From NCBI GenBank assembly GCA_025403435.1, contig CM046338.1:24326392-24390391 (forward strand): a DNA stretch of 64,000 nucleotides, read 5' to 3'. A program made the translations under genes and the position numbers. This document shows positions 12,209 to 25,700 of the stretch, in pieces. Source of the stretch: Artocarpus heterophyllus. Its lineage: Eukaryota > Streptophyta > Magnoliopsida > Rosales > Moraceae. Within the stretch, counting starts at the first letter, position 1. Every line of letters begins with the position of its first letter. Under the pieces are notes generated by a model. The model did no database searches and was not told where the DNA came from. It saw only the letters and a list, made by a program, of their open reading frames with translations.

Positions 12209-15200
12209 GTATTTGGGTATTACCTGGTATTGGTATGGACGATGAATATGGATGACAACTTTGCCTGACGCGTTTGCTCTGGATTTGTATGTTTGTATTA
12301 TGGGAAGATTCAAAAGTTTATGATATTTGTTGGTTGGGTGGGATATATATGCATGTATGTAAAAGAACTCTAAATTGTGCAGTGTATTGAAATTTTAATG
12401 CAAAAGAATTTATACTAAGCTATTAAATGAAGCACTTTGAATGATCTGCAACACAGGTCAACTTAATTGAACCTCCCATGTGTTTTATGAAATGCTGCTG
12501 CAATGCTACACCTATCCCCATGTTTTACAAATTGTGTTAAAAAACCACCTCTCGGCTGGGAAGGTTTTAACCCGATTTGTAAAGTATAATGGGGTAAGTA
12601 ATTGAAAACATACGGTGGAATTCAGTGTATCGATTGAACATTGGAGTTGGAGGTGTTTTTGTTATTATACCGTGACTATATTCGTTCGGCTTTATATTTG
12701 TGTATCTATAATACAATATATATTTATACATAAATATATATATATGTGTGTGTGTGTGTTAAATAAATAGAGAGATGAGAACTGAGTGGAGACTTAGCAC
12801 TTCACAACCAGGTTGGTAACCACTAAGAAACTGAACCAAGCCCTCATCTTAATTTAATAATAAAATAAAATTTAAAAAAAAAAAAACGAAGAAGTTGACA
12901 ATCTAGCCAAAATGGCAAACCAAGGATAAGAAAAACATAGCAACCAACAACGCTACAGAAAAGACAAACAAAACAACCGAAATGGAAATCGGTTTTCTCT
13001 ATCCATTTTGAAACTCTTATGCTTTCGAACATGAACATGGTATGCATCTTTCTTATCAAAACAGTGGATACACCTTTACGCAGCCAAGGACGCAAACATT
13101 GATGAAATATTGGAAATTTCAATGAAAATTTTGGCTTTTTCAAGGAACTGAAATATCTTTCCATTGTAATATTGGTTTTGGCAAAATATCGAGAAGACAT
13201 CGGTAAATATTGGTTAAAACATCGATATCAAAAAATCTGCGGTGTAATTTGTGCAAAATTTTAGTGCATATCGACTAAATCATGGGTTTTTTTTTTTTTT
13301 TAAATGAAATTTCGATTTATATGGGAAACATTAAATTTCATGGTTTTTTTTTTCTTTTTAAATGATTTATCAATATTTTATACTCTATATCATTGAGTGT
13401 TTGTTTGTAAGCTACTTTATAGTAAGTTTAAGCTATTAATGGCATGTTCATAACTAGATCTAGCATTATTTAAAATAATATGTCACGGTACCAATTTTGT
13501 TTGAATCAAGATAGAATCCAAACTATGTTTGAACTTCACAGATTTCCTTCTGTATTAACAACTCTAATGTGTAAGTTTTTTTTTTTTGTAAATTATGTTT
13601 ATTTATTTTTTTTAATTTTTATTTTATCCTAAAGCGTTAGAGCTTTATTCAGTGTAAATTCTATAATTTTCATAACTTTTGCTAAAATTTCCATCGATGC
13701 CGATATTTTTCCTGAAATTTTTGTAAAATTGAAGTGCTAGCATTTTCACTGATACCAATATTTTCATCATTGTATACAGCTTATTGAGTTCTTTCAATTT
13801 ATTCCAAGATACTAAAACCACTAATTCCATTTTTTTAAAATTTATGATCAAGTGTATAGTTATTGATTTTCTTTCCTAATTGCAATTCAACATCTTTAGC
13901 CCTAGTTGCGTCATTGCTCTGTTGCTTGTTTTATTTTGTTTTCTTGATTTAACAAGAGTCAATGCTACTTTTGCTTCCTCAATCTGATCTAGCCAAGAAA
14001 GTCTAGCAATTCCACTGGCTACCTCTGTAGCTTGATTAACTATTTGATCATTAGTAAAAAAAGGCAGCATTATAAGAATTTTATCCGATTGGATTTGCTT
14101 CAGAGAGTTTTCCATGTGGCTTTGATCATCCAATGAGTCCTTATCTAATATTTTTTGGGTTTTTTAAGAGGTGAGCTTGCCTTCTGCTTGGTTATCCACT
14201 TGCGTATTAAGATTGTCTCTATGAGATTGACTTATCATGGTCTGCTTGGCCACAGAATACAATTTCTTTTCCACTACATTGTTTAACTCCTAATGATTTG
14301 TTCATTTTCTTTGTTACTGGGAACATCGTCAAGTCTCTGTTCTTTTTATGTGTTACTGGGAACATCTAATGGTAAGGCTGGTGATGCATTGGTATTTGTA
14401 GCTGCGACTTTGAGCTCTTGATTGTTATTCTGTGTTGTCTTTTGAAATAGGAAGCAAGCCTTTGTTACTTGGGTTGTAGGATATTTGGTCTTGCTCTTTT
14501 GTTCATCCCGTTCATGGCTACAAACATTGTTATGCCAACAATCTACATTAGAATGCCCAATAGGATAACATTTAGTGCAGAAATCTCTAGAAGGTTCTCG
14601 CAACACACTGAAGCAAAGAAAGAGGACCCCTTTATTTCGACAAGCAAAGAATCAGGTGGGGTTCTTCGACAAATGAATATCCACTCAAATTCATGCAAAG
14701 TGACTATAAACTCCGTTAGCTGTAAAGTTATCTAACCAAATTGGGGTTCCAACTCCCTAAATTATCTAAAAAACGAATTGAGGATGCCAATATTCCCAAG
14801 CAAGATCATAAAGTCTCACCCATATTTGAGCTTTAGTTGTTTTCTAAGTGTATGAATTATAATTTGGAGGCCACTTTGTCTTAATATCCCTAGCTTCAGT
14901 ATACATATTCCAATTGTCCAAATCCGTGACATTTACTCTAAAGAGGAGAACTGGGATTGATAAAAACCTCTACTAAGTGAGATTCGTTTCCATTTTGTTG
15001 TCAAATTCCAAATAGTTTGCAACTTCGATTTCAATTGTAAAACTTTCCATGGTTGATCTCCTTGGACAAGAAAATTGGACCAATCAAAGCAAGTTGGCAT
15101 TGTGCTGCATGTTCTTGACATATTTTTTCGGAAATTCTAATGGATGTGTTTTCACGTTTTAGCACTGGTTTTTTTGATTTGGGCAAGTCAACAATCAACA

Positions 15201-18200
15201 TTTACTTAGAGCTTAGAACAACATATGACGTCTTCATCAACAAATTGGAAATGGCTTTCACAAAGGACTAATAGATCACCCTTCAAAATTGCATTTGCAA
15301 AGTCCATTAGAACTAATTTGGACTGACAGCCGCAATCTCAATTATCTTTCAATCTCAATTATCCATAAGTTTAACGATGAATCACCACTGGAGCAACAAG
15401 GGCGGCAGATCAATGCCTCTAATTTACTTGACGACAATGACACTTGTAGATGACTATTGATGTCGAGATCAAGATCACTGTAACGACAAGTGGAGAGATT
15501 AGCGGAGCGACAATGATGCTTGCAAATGACTTGTTGGCAGCCTAGCTGTGTCTAAGGACTGAAAAATTGACACTTCCACCAATATTTCCATAGAAGCGTG
15601 TGTTTTTGATGTACCGAAATGTGAATGGGGGTGTCGTATCCTTTCGTAGAATATCTAAAAATTTTTGTAGAGATATCCATAGATATTGATATTTTGATGG
15701 AAATATTGATTTCTATAACAATTGTATTGTTACGTGACAAAATATATGGAAATTTCCATTGAAATATTGGCAAAATATCTGCGCTTCATATTTATTTTTT
15801 TAATTTACTTTGAGCTGTTTTAAAATTAATGTCGTTTTATTCACTTTTTTAATGTAGTCTTTTATAAATTTACTTTTCAATGTGTAAAATTTATATTTTT
15901 TATGTACTTAATATAGTTCTTAGTAGAGGTGATAAAACTAAAGGAGAACCAGAGATAGGGAAATTAGTATTATTTCTTGTTTCTTGGCGACTTTACTTTT
16001 TAGCGATTGGGTTAAGTCACAGTTTGCTATGCACAGAGAGGGGGTGGTATGGCATGTTTAAAATTATATGAGAAACTATTCAAACTCTATGTCTTGGTAT
16101 CGATATTGTTTAAACCAAAAAGACATTGCAAATACCTTTGAAATTCTAAAGGCTCTTTTTGGTATTGTTATTTTCTTATCTTGTATGAAACACTTGTTTT
16201 ACATACTTAGCATTTTGTTTGAGAGTTTTATCTAAATTATGTATTATTTGCACTTTTAAAGTTTCTTAAAGTTTCATTTAAAAATAGTGTTTTAAGATAA
16301 CTTTCCGTATTTGACGTCAATTTCCACCAATATCAATATTTCCATAAATTTTAAGTACCGTTATTGTCATAGATATCGATATTTTCATCATTGACTATAA
16401 TAGTGCGACGCGACACGATGAGTACTGATGATAGCCTGATGACCACAACCGAAGGCATGACGAGGCACGGCGGCACTTGGCAGCGGCTAACCTAACGTAG
16501 CGCGCCGACGGACAGTGACCTAACAAGGCTTGACGGAGGCACATACGATGGCCTGATAGGGCAACTCAAACAGCGCTTGAACTCGGCTGGGGGAAAACCC
16601 TAGCAGAGAAAAGTTTCAGCTGGGCTGGCCCCATTCTATAATGCAATCTTGAAATGATACGAAGATCAAATCAGGCTGTGGTTAATTTTGATAATTTTAT
16701 CATTCTGTTAAATCCGTCTATGATATGTTCGATGATATACAAGTGGCTATGAAAAGGCAGATTGTGATGAACCTGTTGGAGCAACTGTTAGCAATAACAA
16801 AGTTATTTTATGGTTTGGAAAGTATGATTTACATGGTGGGTTCGTGAGGAGGGAAAGGGTATTTGGCAGATAAAATTTTTCAAGTGTACAAGTAGGGAAC
16901 ATATTTATTTCTATATGTGTATTTTCTTCACCAGTCCTACCTATTTGTGTTTCTTTTCCCTTTTTCTTTATCAGAAGGATAAGCAAGCATGACTAACAGT
17001 AGCTTTTTGCTCTTGATTTGGTATACTTTCTCTTAATGGCAGAAATGTTTAAATTTTTGTCTTTTGCTTTTTGTTTTTTTTCTTTTGTTTTTTGTTCTTT
17101 GTTTTTTTGTTTTATTTTTATTTTTATTTTTTTTCCCCTTCTTGGGTGTGGAAGGTGTCTTTTTATCTAGAACGTCCGTGAAACACTTATCCATGTGATT
17201 GAAGTGTTGCTATTCTGTATTATCGCTTGGTGTATTTTTGTTTGATTATTTCTGTTGCTTGTAAAAGCTGTCTTTGGATAACCTCTTCTGATATTTTAAC
17301 AACTAAAACCTTGCAGGATCCTATCATGCTTCAAGTTGAACCCTTTCGAATTTTTAAACCTATCGTTTGATGCATCTCCAGAAGAAGTGAAAAAGCAGTA
17401 TCGGAAGGTATTTACCTCCTTTGGTTGGAACTATAACTGCTAGTACGTTGATGATTTCTGTTTACAATTCTTCATTTATTGACAATTTGATCGAAACATT
17501 TGTAGCTATCATTGCTGGTTCACCCTGACAAATGCAAGCATCCACAGGCTAAGGAGGCATTTGCAGGTGTATAGCTCTAAACTTATGCTATGGTGGTGGA
17601 AAAATGTCTTTTTCTTTCCCTTTTGTGCGGAGGTGGGGGTGGGGGTAATCTTGTTAGTTTGTCACTTTTATTCTTTGCTACCAATAGCATTATTTTGGTG
17701 TTCTTGTTGTATGGGTGCCAGTATATAGGTACATAAGAACTGGGATCAAAACATGTATAATTGATACCTGACATTGTTTTTAAATCCAAACAAGAATTAA
17801 TTTATACATTTCTTGTTTTCTTTTCCTTTAGTGTGACATAATAAATAGATGTACCAGATGCATTGAACAAGTTATATACCAAGCATAACCAGAACAAACG
17901 AAGGAGAACATCTGATTTAAGCATTTCACTTTTTGTGAAATTGGTTTATGAGGGAAGATTTGAGATCTGCATATTTGATGGAGAATGTGGAATTCATAAT
18001 GTTGTTGTTTGGTTTGTGCTTTATACGTCAGTTTATGAAATGTGTGTGGCTTGTCCAATAAACACTCTTTGGCTGACAGAAAGATACCAATTCAGTTGGC
18101 TGATGTATAATATAAAGGTTTGAAGCAATAATGGCTAGTATTTAATGTAAAAGTCTTCGGCTAGGCATTTTCTAGGTTTGCAAAAGTTGAAAAGGCTTCA

Positions 18201-19685
18201 GATTATATTATTCTTTGTAAAAATATAAGGAACCCATGGTTAGGACTTAGGAAGGAATAGGTGGTGAAGATTGTAGAAGCTTTATTGTGCAAACGGGTAT
18301 CTCAATTTTAGTTTTTTTTCATGCAGATCGTGTCTTGAGCATTAGAAGCAGTTCTGTTCAAAACGTGCTGTAATGTTTTCATTGTTTATAATGTTATTTT
18401 TGCCGGTTTGCATTGTCTTTTTAGTGACTGACCTTCACGTTTAGATTCTCCTATTTCAGTGAAACTACTGTGGCTTTTAACATCAAGACGAGAAACATTT
18501 AATTCTTGATTAGAAAACTAAAGAATGTAGGCAACAGTGTTAGTAGGGGTCCTTTGTTCTATTTATCTATGGTGTATAAGGGCCTAGGCCGGGTATAGTC
18601 GTTTCTCTATTATGGGAGTTGACAGCTGATGTAGGTGTGTTAAACTTGTCCCCTTGTGTTATTAATGCCCTTGTTCCTATTAGCTTTTATTCACATCCTG
18701 ACAAACAATTTTTTTTTGTGTTGTCGATGACTGTCTGAAAGTTTGATATTTGTTACCGTGGTTGTAGTCAGTTGATTGGATAAATGTTACTTTAAAGCAT
18801 TGAATTGATTAAATGTTAAAAGAGATCTATTTTCCATGTTGAAACGTTTAATTGGATACTAACCAAAGATTGTTTCTCGCAGCACTGGCAAAAGCTCAAC
18901 AGTTATTACTTGATGACCAGGAAAGAGATTATATTCTTAGTCAAGTCAATGCAGCAAAAGGTCAGTATTAATGTTCATTTCTTTTTTCCATTGAAGAACT
19001 ATTAAACGTGCAGATCAGCATATTTTTTATTGACCAAGAAGATTAGGCATCTGTATTCGATGTATTAATTTTGTTACTACGCCTGTCCATGGCCATATCA
19101 TGTATAAAAGACCTCAACTTTTATCTTCGTTTGGACTTCAGAAGAACTCAGAGCAAAGAGGAAGAAGCAGCTGAAGAAAGATACAGCTTCTAAAATTAAG
19201 TCATTAGTTGAAGAGGTATATGCAGTTTCTCTCACATTTTTGTCATTTATAAACGTGCATAGCTATCATTCCATCTTGTGTGCCACGTGGCAAACAAGTT
19301 TATCAAAAGAATTTTAGATGGTTAAATTCAGAGTTTTGTACAAAGTTTTTTGTGGTTTAGGCTTAAACGGACTTCAACGTTATAAACTACTATGTCATCT
19401 TTGGAGTGATTTCTATACCCTATATCTAGGAGTACAAATGTAGCCTTTATATCATCTTTTCTCGATGGTGTTTAGTCTATTATTGATTTATTATCAATCC
19501 ACGCATTGAAGCATTACTCTTCTTCTAGGAATTCCATGGGGCAGCAATATAGGGATTTACTAATCGCATTGTCAGGAGAAAAAAATGTGGCAACACATGA
19601 ATGCATTATGCATGGCGGGGGATAGCGGCATAAAGCATTCAGTCAGTCATATTGACTTCATTGCCCTTTTGTTGATATTACTTAT

Positions 19686-19720
<35 letters not shown>

Positions 19721-22700
19721 CTGCTTTATTGATTGACTTGTTATCATATTCAGCATGGGTTTCACATTTTTTACTCTCCATTTCTTTCTGTCAACTTTTT
19801 TCTCCTTTGAGAGAGTAACAATCCTGTTGAAGAAGCATGTATTATATCTATATATATATATATAGATATATATATATATATATATATTATGGTGTGTGTC
19901 CATTTTTCAATCCCAAGTTTGGTAATAGACCCATTTATTTATCATTTTATCTATTTATTTTTATTTTTGACTTAATAAAGGGGAAGTATGAGCAACAATA
20001 TGAACAGTCAGAGGAGTTCAAGCAAGAACTGAAGTTAAAAGTTAGAGAAATATTAACGGAACAAGAATGGCGGAGGAGAAAAATGCAAATGAGGGTATGC
20101 TAAACTCTCATCTATATCCATTGCTTTAGCTATCGTTTAAGAATTCATGTTTTCTTTACCTTTATTGGCATGTAGATATCAGAAGAGGAAGGTAGATTGA
20201 AAAAGGATGAAGAAGAAACCAAGGAGATGTGGAAAAGAAAGCGTGAGCATGAGGAACAGTGGGAAGGAACAAGAGAACAAAGGGTTTGTCTCTAGATCTC
20301 CCAATCAAATGTCATCTATATTTTAGCATAGTGTAATGAATCTGAGAACACTCTTAGAAGAAGAAAGAAAACAAAGAAAAGAAGCTGATCAACTTGAAAA
20401 GAAGAGGGAAAAATCTGAATGTTATTCAATTCAAAATTGACCAAATGAAAGGTTACAAATCAGCTTGTATAGCTGAATAAGTTATAATTGTTTTGTACAA
20501 GTTGGCATTCCAGCCCAACAAATACTAACTATTTAACAACTTGTTAACAAACTAAAACTAACTCTAACAAACTTATTTATTCTAAAACTCCCCCTCAAGA
20601 TGGACTGTAGATGTCTTTAACAGCCATCTTAGATAAGAGTGGAAACAACAATGAAGAAGGTAGAGCTTTGGTAAACATGTCAGCTAGCTGATGTTGAGTT
20701 CGAATGGGCACAAGCTTGATGATTCCAGCTGCAAGTTTGTCTCGAACAAAGTGATAGTCAATTTCTATATGTTTGGTACGTTCATGAAAGGTAGGATTTG
20801 AGGCAATATGGATAGCAGCCTAGTTATCACAGAAGAGAAAAGCTGGGGAAGATGTATCAATACAAAAATCGTGTAGCAATTGTTTTAACCAAACCAGTTC
20901 ACAGGTTGTGGTTGCTAAGGTACGATATTTTGCCTCAGTTGAAGATCGAGATATTGTGGATTGCTTCTTGGCTTTCCATGATATTAAGGAATCACCCAGA
21001 AATACACAGAAGTTAGTAACTGATTTTCTAGTGTCTGGACAGGAATCCCAATCTGCATCTGAGAACGCTTTAAGTTGAAGGGAAGAAGATGAAGAACAAA
21101 AAAATCCTTGACCAGGATGTGACTTGAGACATCTGAGAAGATGAAGAGCTGCTTGCAAGTGAGGGACTTGAAGATGATCTAGAAATTGACTCAGTTTGTC
21201 AATTGTGTTCATAATATCAAGTCGAGAGAGTGAGATACAAGAGACGACCAATTAATCTCCTATATTGTGAGGCATTGTCAAGAAGGTCACCATCATTTGC
21301 AGTACATTTTAAATTGGGATCCATAGGTACAGATGCAGGCTTAGATGCAAGTAAGCCTGAGTCTTGAAGGAGCTGTAGGGTATACTGTGTTAGAAAGCTG
21401 GCAGGATTCTTTTAGGATAAAATTACTGATTTCTTGTAATTGATAGGACTGATTTCTTGTAATTGATAGGAGAATCCCTTGATAGGAGGATCTAATTTAG
21501 GAATAGAATATTTTTAGTTTTTTCCTGATTTTCTGCTTTTCCTGATTTTATGGCTTGGAGTAGCAGCCAGTGTACAATATATGTGTACTCATTATTCTGA
21601 AAATACAGTGAAAAGTATTCTCACATTTTCTGTCATGGTATCAGAGCCGTAGGTTTCACGCCTCTGGGACATTTTTTTCTGGCCTTCATTGCAGAATTTC
21701 TGTTCAGCCTTTCTCGGCCTTCATTGCCGGGGTTTTTTGTTGGCCTTCATTGCCGACGTTTGTGTGTCCCTTCTTCCGTGCCGTGCCCATAGTCAACAAT
21801 GTCTGAAGTTGCTGAAACAAACAACCATCCTCAACGTGATGAAGGAATGACAAAAACCTATACTCCTGCTGGTGAACTGCAAAATATAGCCCAATCTTAT
21901 CGACTCAATGGTCAGAACTACTTGAAGTGGTCTCAACTGGTTCGTACCTATCTAAAAGGCAAAGGAAAAATTCGACATCTTGACACAGGACCAAGACCAG
22001 GTGATCCAACTTTTGATGCTTGGGACGAAGAGGACTCCATGATTATGTCTTGGTTATGGAGTTCAATGTCACCAGAGATTAGTGACACATGTATGTTTCT
22101 CACATCTGCAAAAGCCATTTGGGACGCTCTTCATCAAACATACTCAAAAGCCAAAGATGCTGCCCGTGTATACGAGGTTAAAGTGAAGACTGTAGCTGCA
22201 AAACAAGGAAATAAAACGGTAACGGTGTATGCAAATATGTTGCAGAACCTTTGGCAAGAACTCGATCATTATAGGGTTCTTGAGACCAAGTGTCCCGAGG
22301 ATGCCATGATCTTGAAGAAATATATTGAGAAAGATCGAGTGTGTGATATTTTGGTAGGCTTAAATGCAGAGTTTGACTTGGTCTGGATTCAAATTCTTGG
22401 CAAAGAAGATGTTCCACCATTGAATGAGGTTATTGCCTTAATTCGTGCTGAGGAGAGTAGAAGAGGGATTATGCTTGAACCGGTGACAACTGAAGGATCT
22501 GCCATGGTTGCACAAGACAACACCAATCGGAACAAAACATCTCAAAATGACCCACGAGACAATCTTTGGTGCACCTACTGTAAGAAGCCAAGACACACCA
22601 AGGATCGCTGCTGGAAATTACATGGAAAACCCACTACATCAAGCCGAGAATGGGGCCAAAGGGGTGATCAATAAACTCAACAGCAAGCTCATCAAGTCTC

Positions 22701-25700
22701 CACCACAAAATCCACTCAACCACATCCGGTCTCAAAGCTGCCTGAAGAAACTACTCCTGGCCACCTTAATCAGGCCGAGATTGAGAGGCTTCGAAGTTTT
22801 CTGAAATCATTGGAGCAGTCTAGTGGCTCTCGTTCATTAGCACTCAATGGTAAGCTTCTCTCATGGATTACATGCCTTGGATCAATATGTACAGGATTCA
22901 TGGATCATTGACTCCGGAGCCACAGACCACATGACACCTTCCTCAGCTCATTTTACATCATATTCACCATTTCCTAGCAGTAGGAAAATTGTTGTTGCTG
23001 AGGGTTCCGTTGCCACGGTGGCTGGTGTTAGTCACATTCGGTTGAGTCCGTCCCTTTCATTAAAAAAATATCCTCCATGTTCCAAAATTATCCACTAGTC
23101 TTCTGTCTATTCACAAATTAACTTGCGATATGAACTGTAATGTTTTGTTTTATCCCTCTCATTGTGTATTTTAGGAACAAGCTTCGGGGAAGAGGATTGG
23201 ACTTGCTAGGGAAAAGGGCGGCCTCTGCTATCTTGATACATCAGCCACACACTCACTTACTGTCAAGCATGTTTTCTCAGAGTCTATTTTTTCTGTTTCC
23301 AATAATGATGCCATTTGGCGTCACCATTTTCGTTTTGGTCATCCGTCATTTACTATTTTAAAGACAATGTTCCCTTCTTTGTTTAAAGGTGTTAATGTTG
23401 AGGATTTTCATTGTGATGTGTGTCAATTTGCCAAACATAAAAGAGTTTCTTTTCCAACAAGCAATAATAAAAGCCCTTTTCCTTTTTATTTGATTCACAC
23501 CGATATATGGGGCCCCTCTAGGATTCCCAATGTCACAGGAGCTCGATGGTTTGTCTCATTCATCGATGATTGTACTAGAGTCTCGTGGATTTTCCTTCTC
23601 AAACATAAATCCGATGTGACCACTATCCTTCCAAACTTTATTGCCATGATACATAACCAATTTGGTGTCAAAATAAAAAGGTTCCGTTCTGATAATGCCA
23701 GAGACTACTTTAACCAATCCCTTTCACCATACTTTCTACAACAAGGGATAGTTCATGAGTTATCCTGTATAGATAGCCCCCAACAGAATGGGGTTGCTGA
23801 AAGGAAAAATGAGCACCTTCTTGCCACAACACGTGCTCTACTCTTCCAAAATCGAGTTCCAAAATCATACTAGGGGGAAGTTGTTCTCACTGCTGCCTAT
23901 ATTATAAATAGACTACCCTCCAAAACCTTGGGCAATCAAACCCCGATGCAAATTCTCTCTCAATTTTATCTCGACATTCGCACCACAAATAATCTCACTC
24001 GAGTTTTTGGTTGTTCTGCTTTTGTTCATGTGCCTAGTCACAACAGAGACAAATTAGATCCACGAGCACTCAAGTGTGTGTTTGTCGGGTATTCTCCAAC
24101 ACAGAAAGGCTGCAAGTGTTATCACCCACCTACACGAAAATTTTATGTCTCTGTTGATGTCACCTTCGAGGAAGATCAATCTTTTTTCTCCCAGTCTTAT
24201 CTTCAGGGGGAGTTTGGCTCTTTTGGGGAAGATAAGGCAGAAGATCTACTCTTCCTAGATCTACCTACAACCTCACAACCTCATCCATCTAAGTCCAGAC
24301 CATCCTCACAAGAACTAAATCATGAAACAGTCAAAACTGTCCCATCCAATGACACTAATGACATGCTTGACACTAGAAGGTATGGACAGGTGTACACAAG
24401 AAGGAAAATTCCAGAACCTGATCCTGTGCAAGTCCAAAACTCAACTCCAATTCCTGAAAATGAGGTAAGCATAAACCCAATTTCTCCTCCAATTTCATTT
24501 GATGATAACTTACCCATTGCCTTAAGAAAAGGGACAAGAGAGTGCACTAAACATCCACGGTATCCATTGGCCAAATCAGTGTCTTTTCACAGATTTTCTC
24601 CATCTCACAAAAACTTCTTAGCCAACTTAAATGTCATTCCAATTCCTAGTACCTTATCTGAGGCTCTATCTAATAAAAAGTGCAGAGAAGCTATGCGAGT
24701 AGAGATGGAGGCACTTGAGAAAAACAAAACGTGGGATATTGTGGAGTTGCCACAAAATAAAAGAGCAGTGGGATGCAAATGGGTGTTCACCGTGAAATAC
24801 AGATCAGATGGTTCTCTAGAGAGATACAAGACAAGGTTGGTTGCTAAGGGCTACACACAAACTTATGGAGTAGACTATCAAGAGACATTTGCACCTGTGG
24901 CTAAAATGAATACAGTAAGGGTCCTATTATCCTTGGCCGCAAATTTTGAGTGGGATTTGCAACAATTTGATGTGAAGAATGCTTTCCTTCATGGTGACTT
25001 AGAGGAAGAAATATACATGGAGATTCCACTAGGCTTTGGAGAAAAAACCACAAGGAACAAGGTTTGCAAACTGAAGAAGGCCTTATATGGACTCAAGCAA
25101 TCTCCGAGGGCTTGGTTTGGGAGGTTTACAAAGGTGATGCTCAATACTGGGTATAAACAAAGCCAAGGTGATCATACATTATTCATCAAACACACGGCTT
25201 CGGGAGGAGTTACTGCTCTTTTATTATATGTTGATGATATAATTGTTACTGGGAATGATGAAAAAGAAAAGGAAGCCTTGAGAGACTGCTTGGCAAAGGA
25301 ATTTGAGATCAAAGACTTGGGGAGACTGAAATACTTCCTTGGGATAGAAGTAGCCCGGTCTCAAAAAGGTATCTTTATTTCCCAACAGAAATATGTAGTT
25401 GATCTCTTGAAGGAGACTGGTAAATTGGCATGCAAACTTGCATCAACTCCAATCGATTGTAATAACAAACTTGGAGAGGCTAAGGATGATAATGCAGTAG
25501 ACAAGGAAGGGTTCCAGAAACTAGTTGGGAAGCTTATATATTTGGCTCACACGAGGCCAGACATTGCCTATGCTGTCAGTGTGGTAAGCCAGTTCATGCA
25601 CAAACCTTAGGAAGTTCATCTACAAGCTACAAATCGAATACTCCACTACCTGAAAGCTAATCCAGGAAAGGGAATTTTATTCAAGAAAGGTGAGGGACTG

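Noticed and set aside
19682..19903. ORFs of poly-Lys/poly-Phe and Ile-Tyr repeats on both strands
   Set aside because: Translations of the poly(T) and (TA)n tracts in intron 5.
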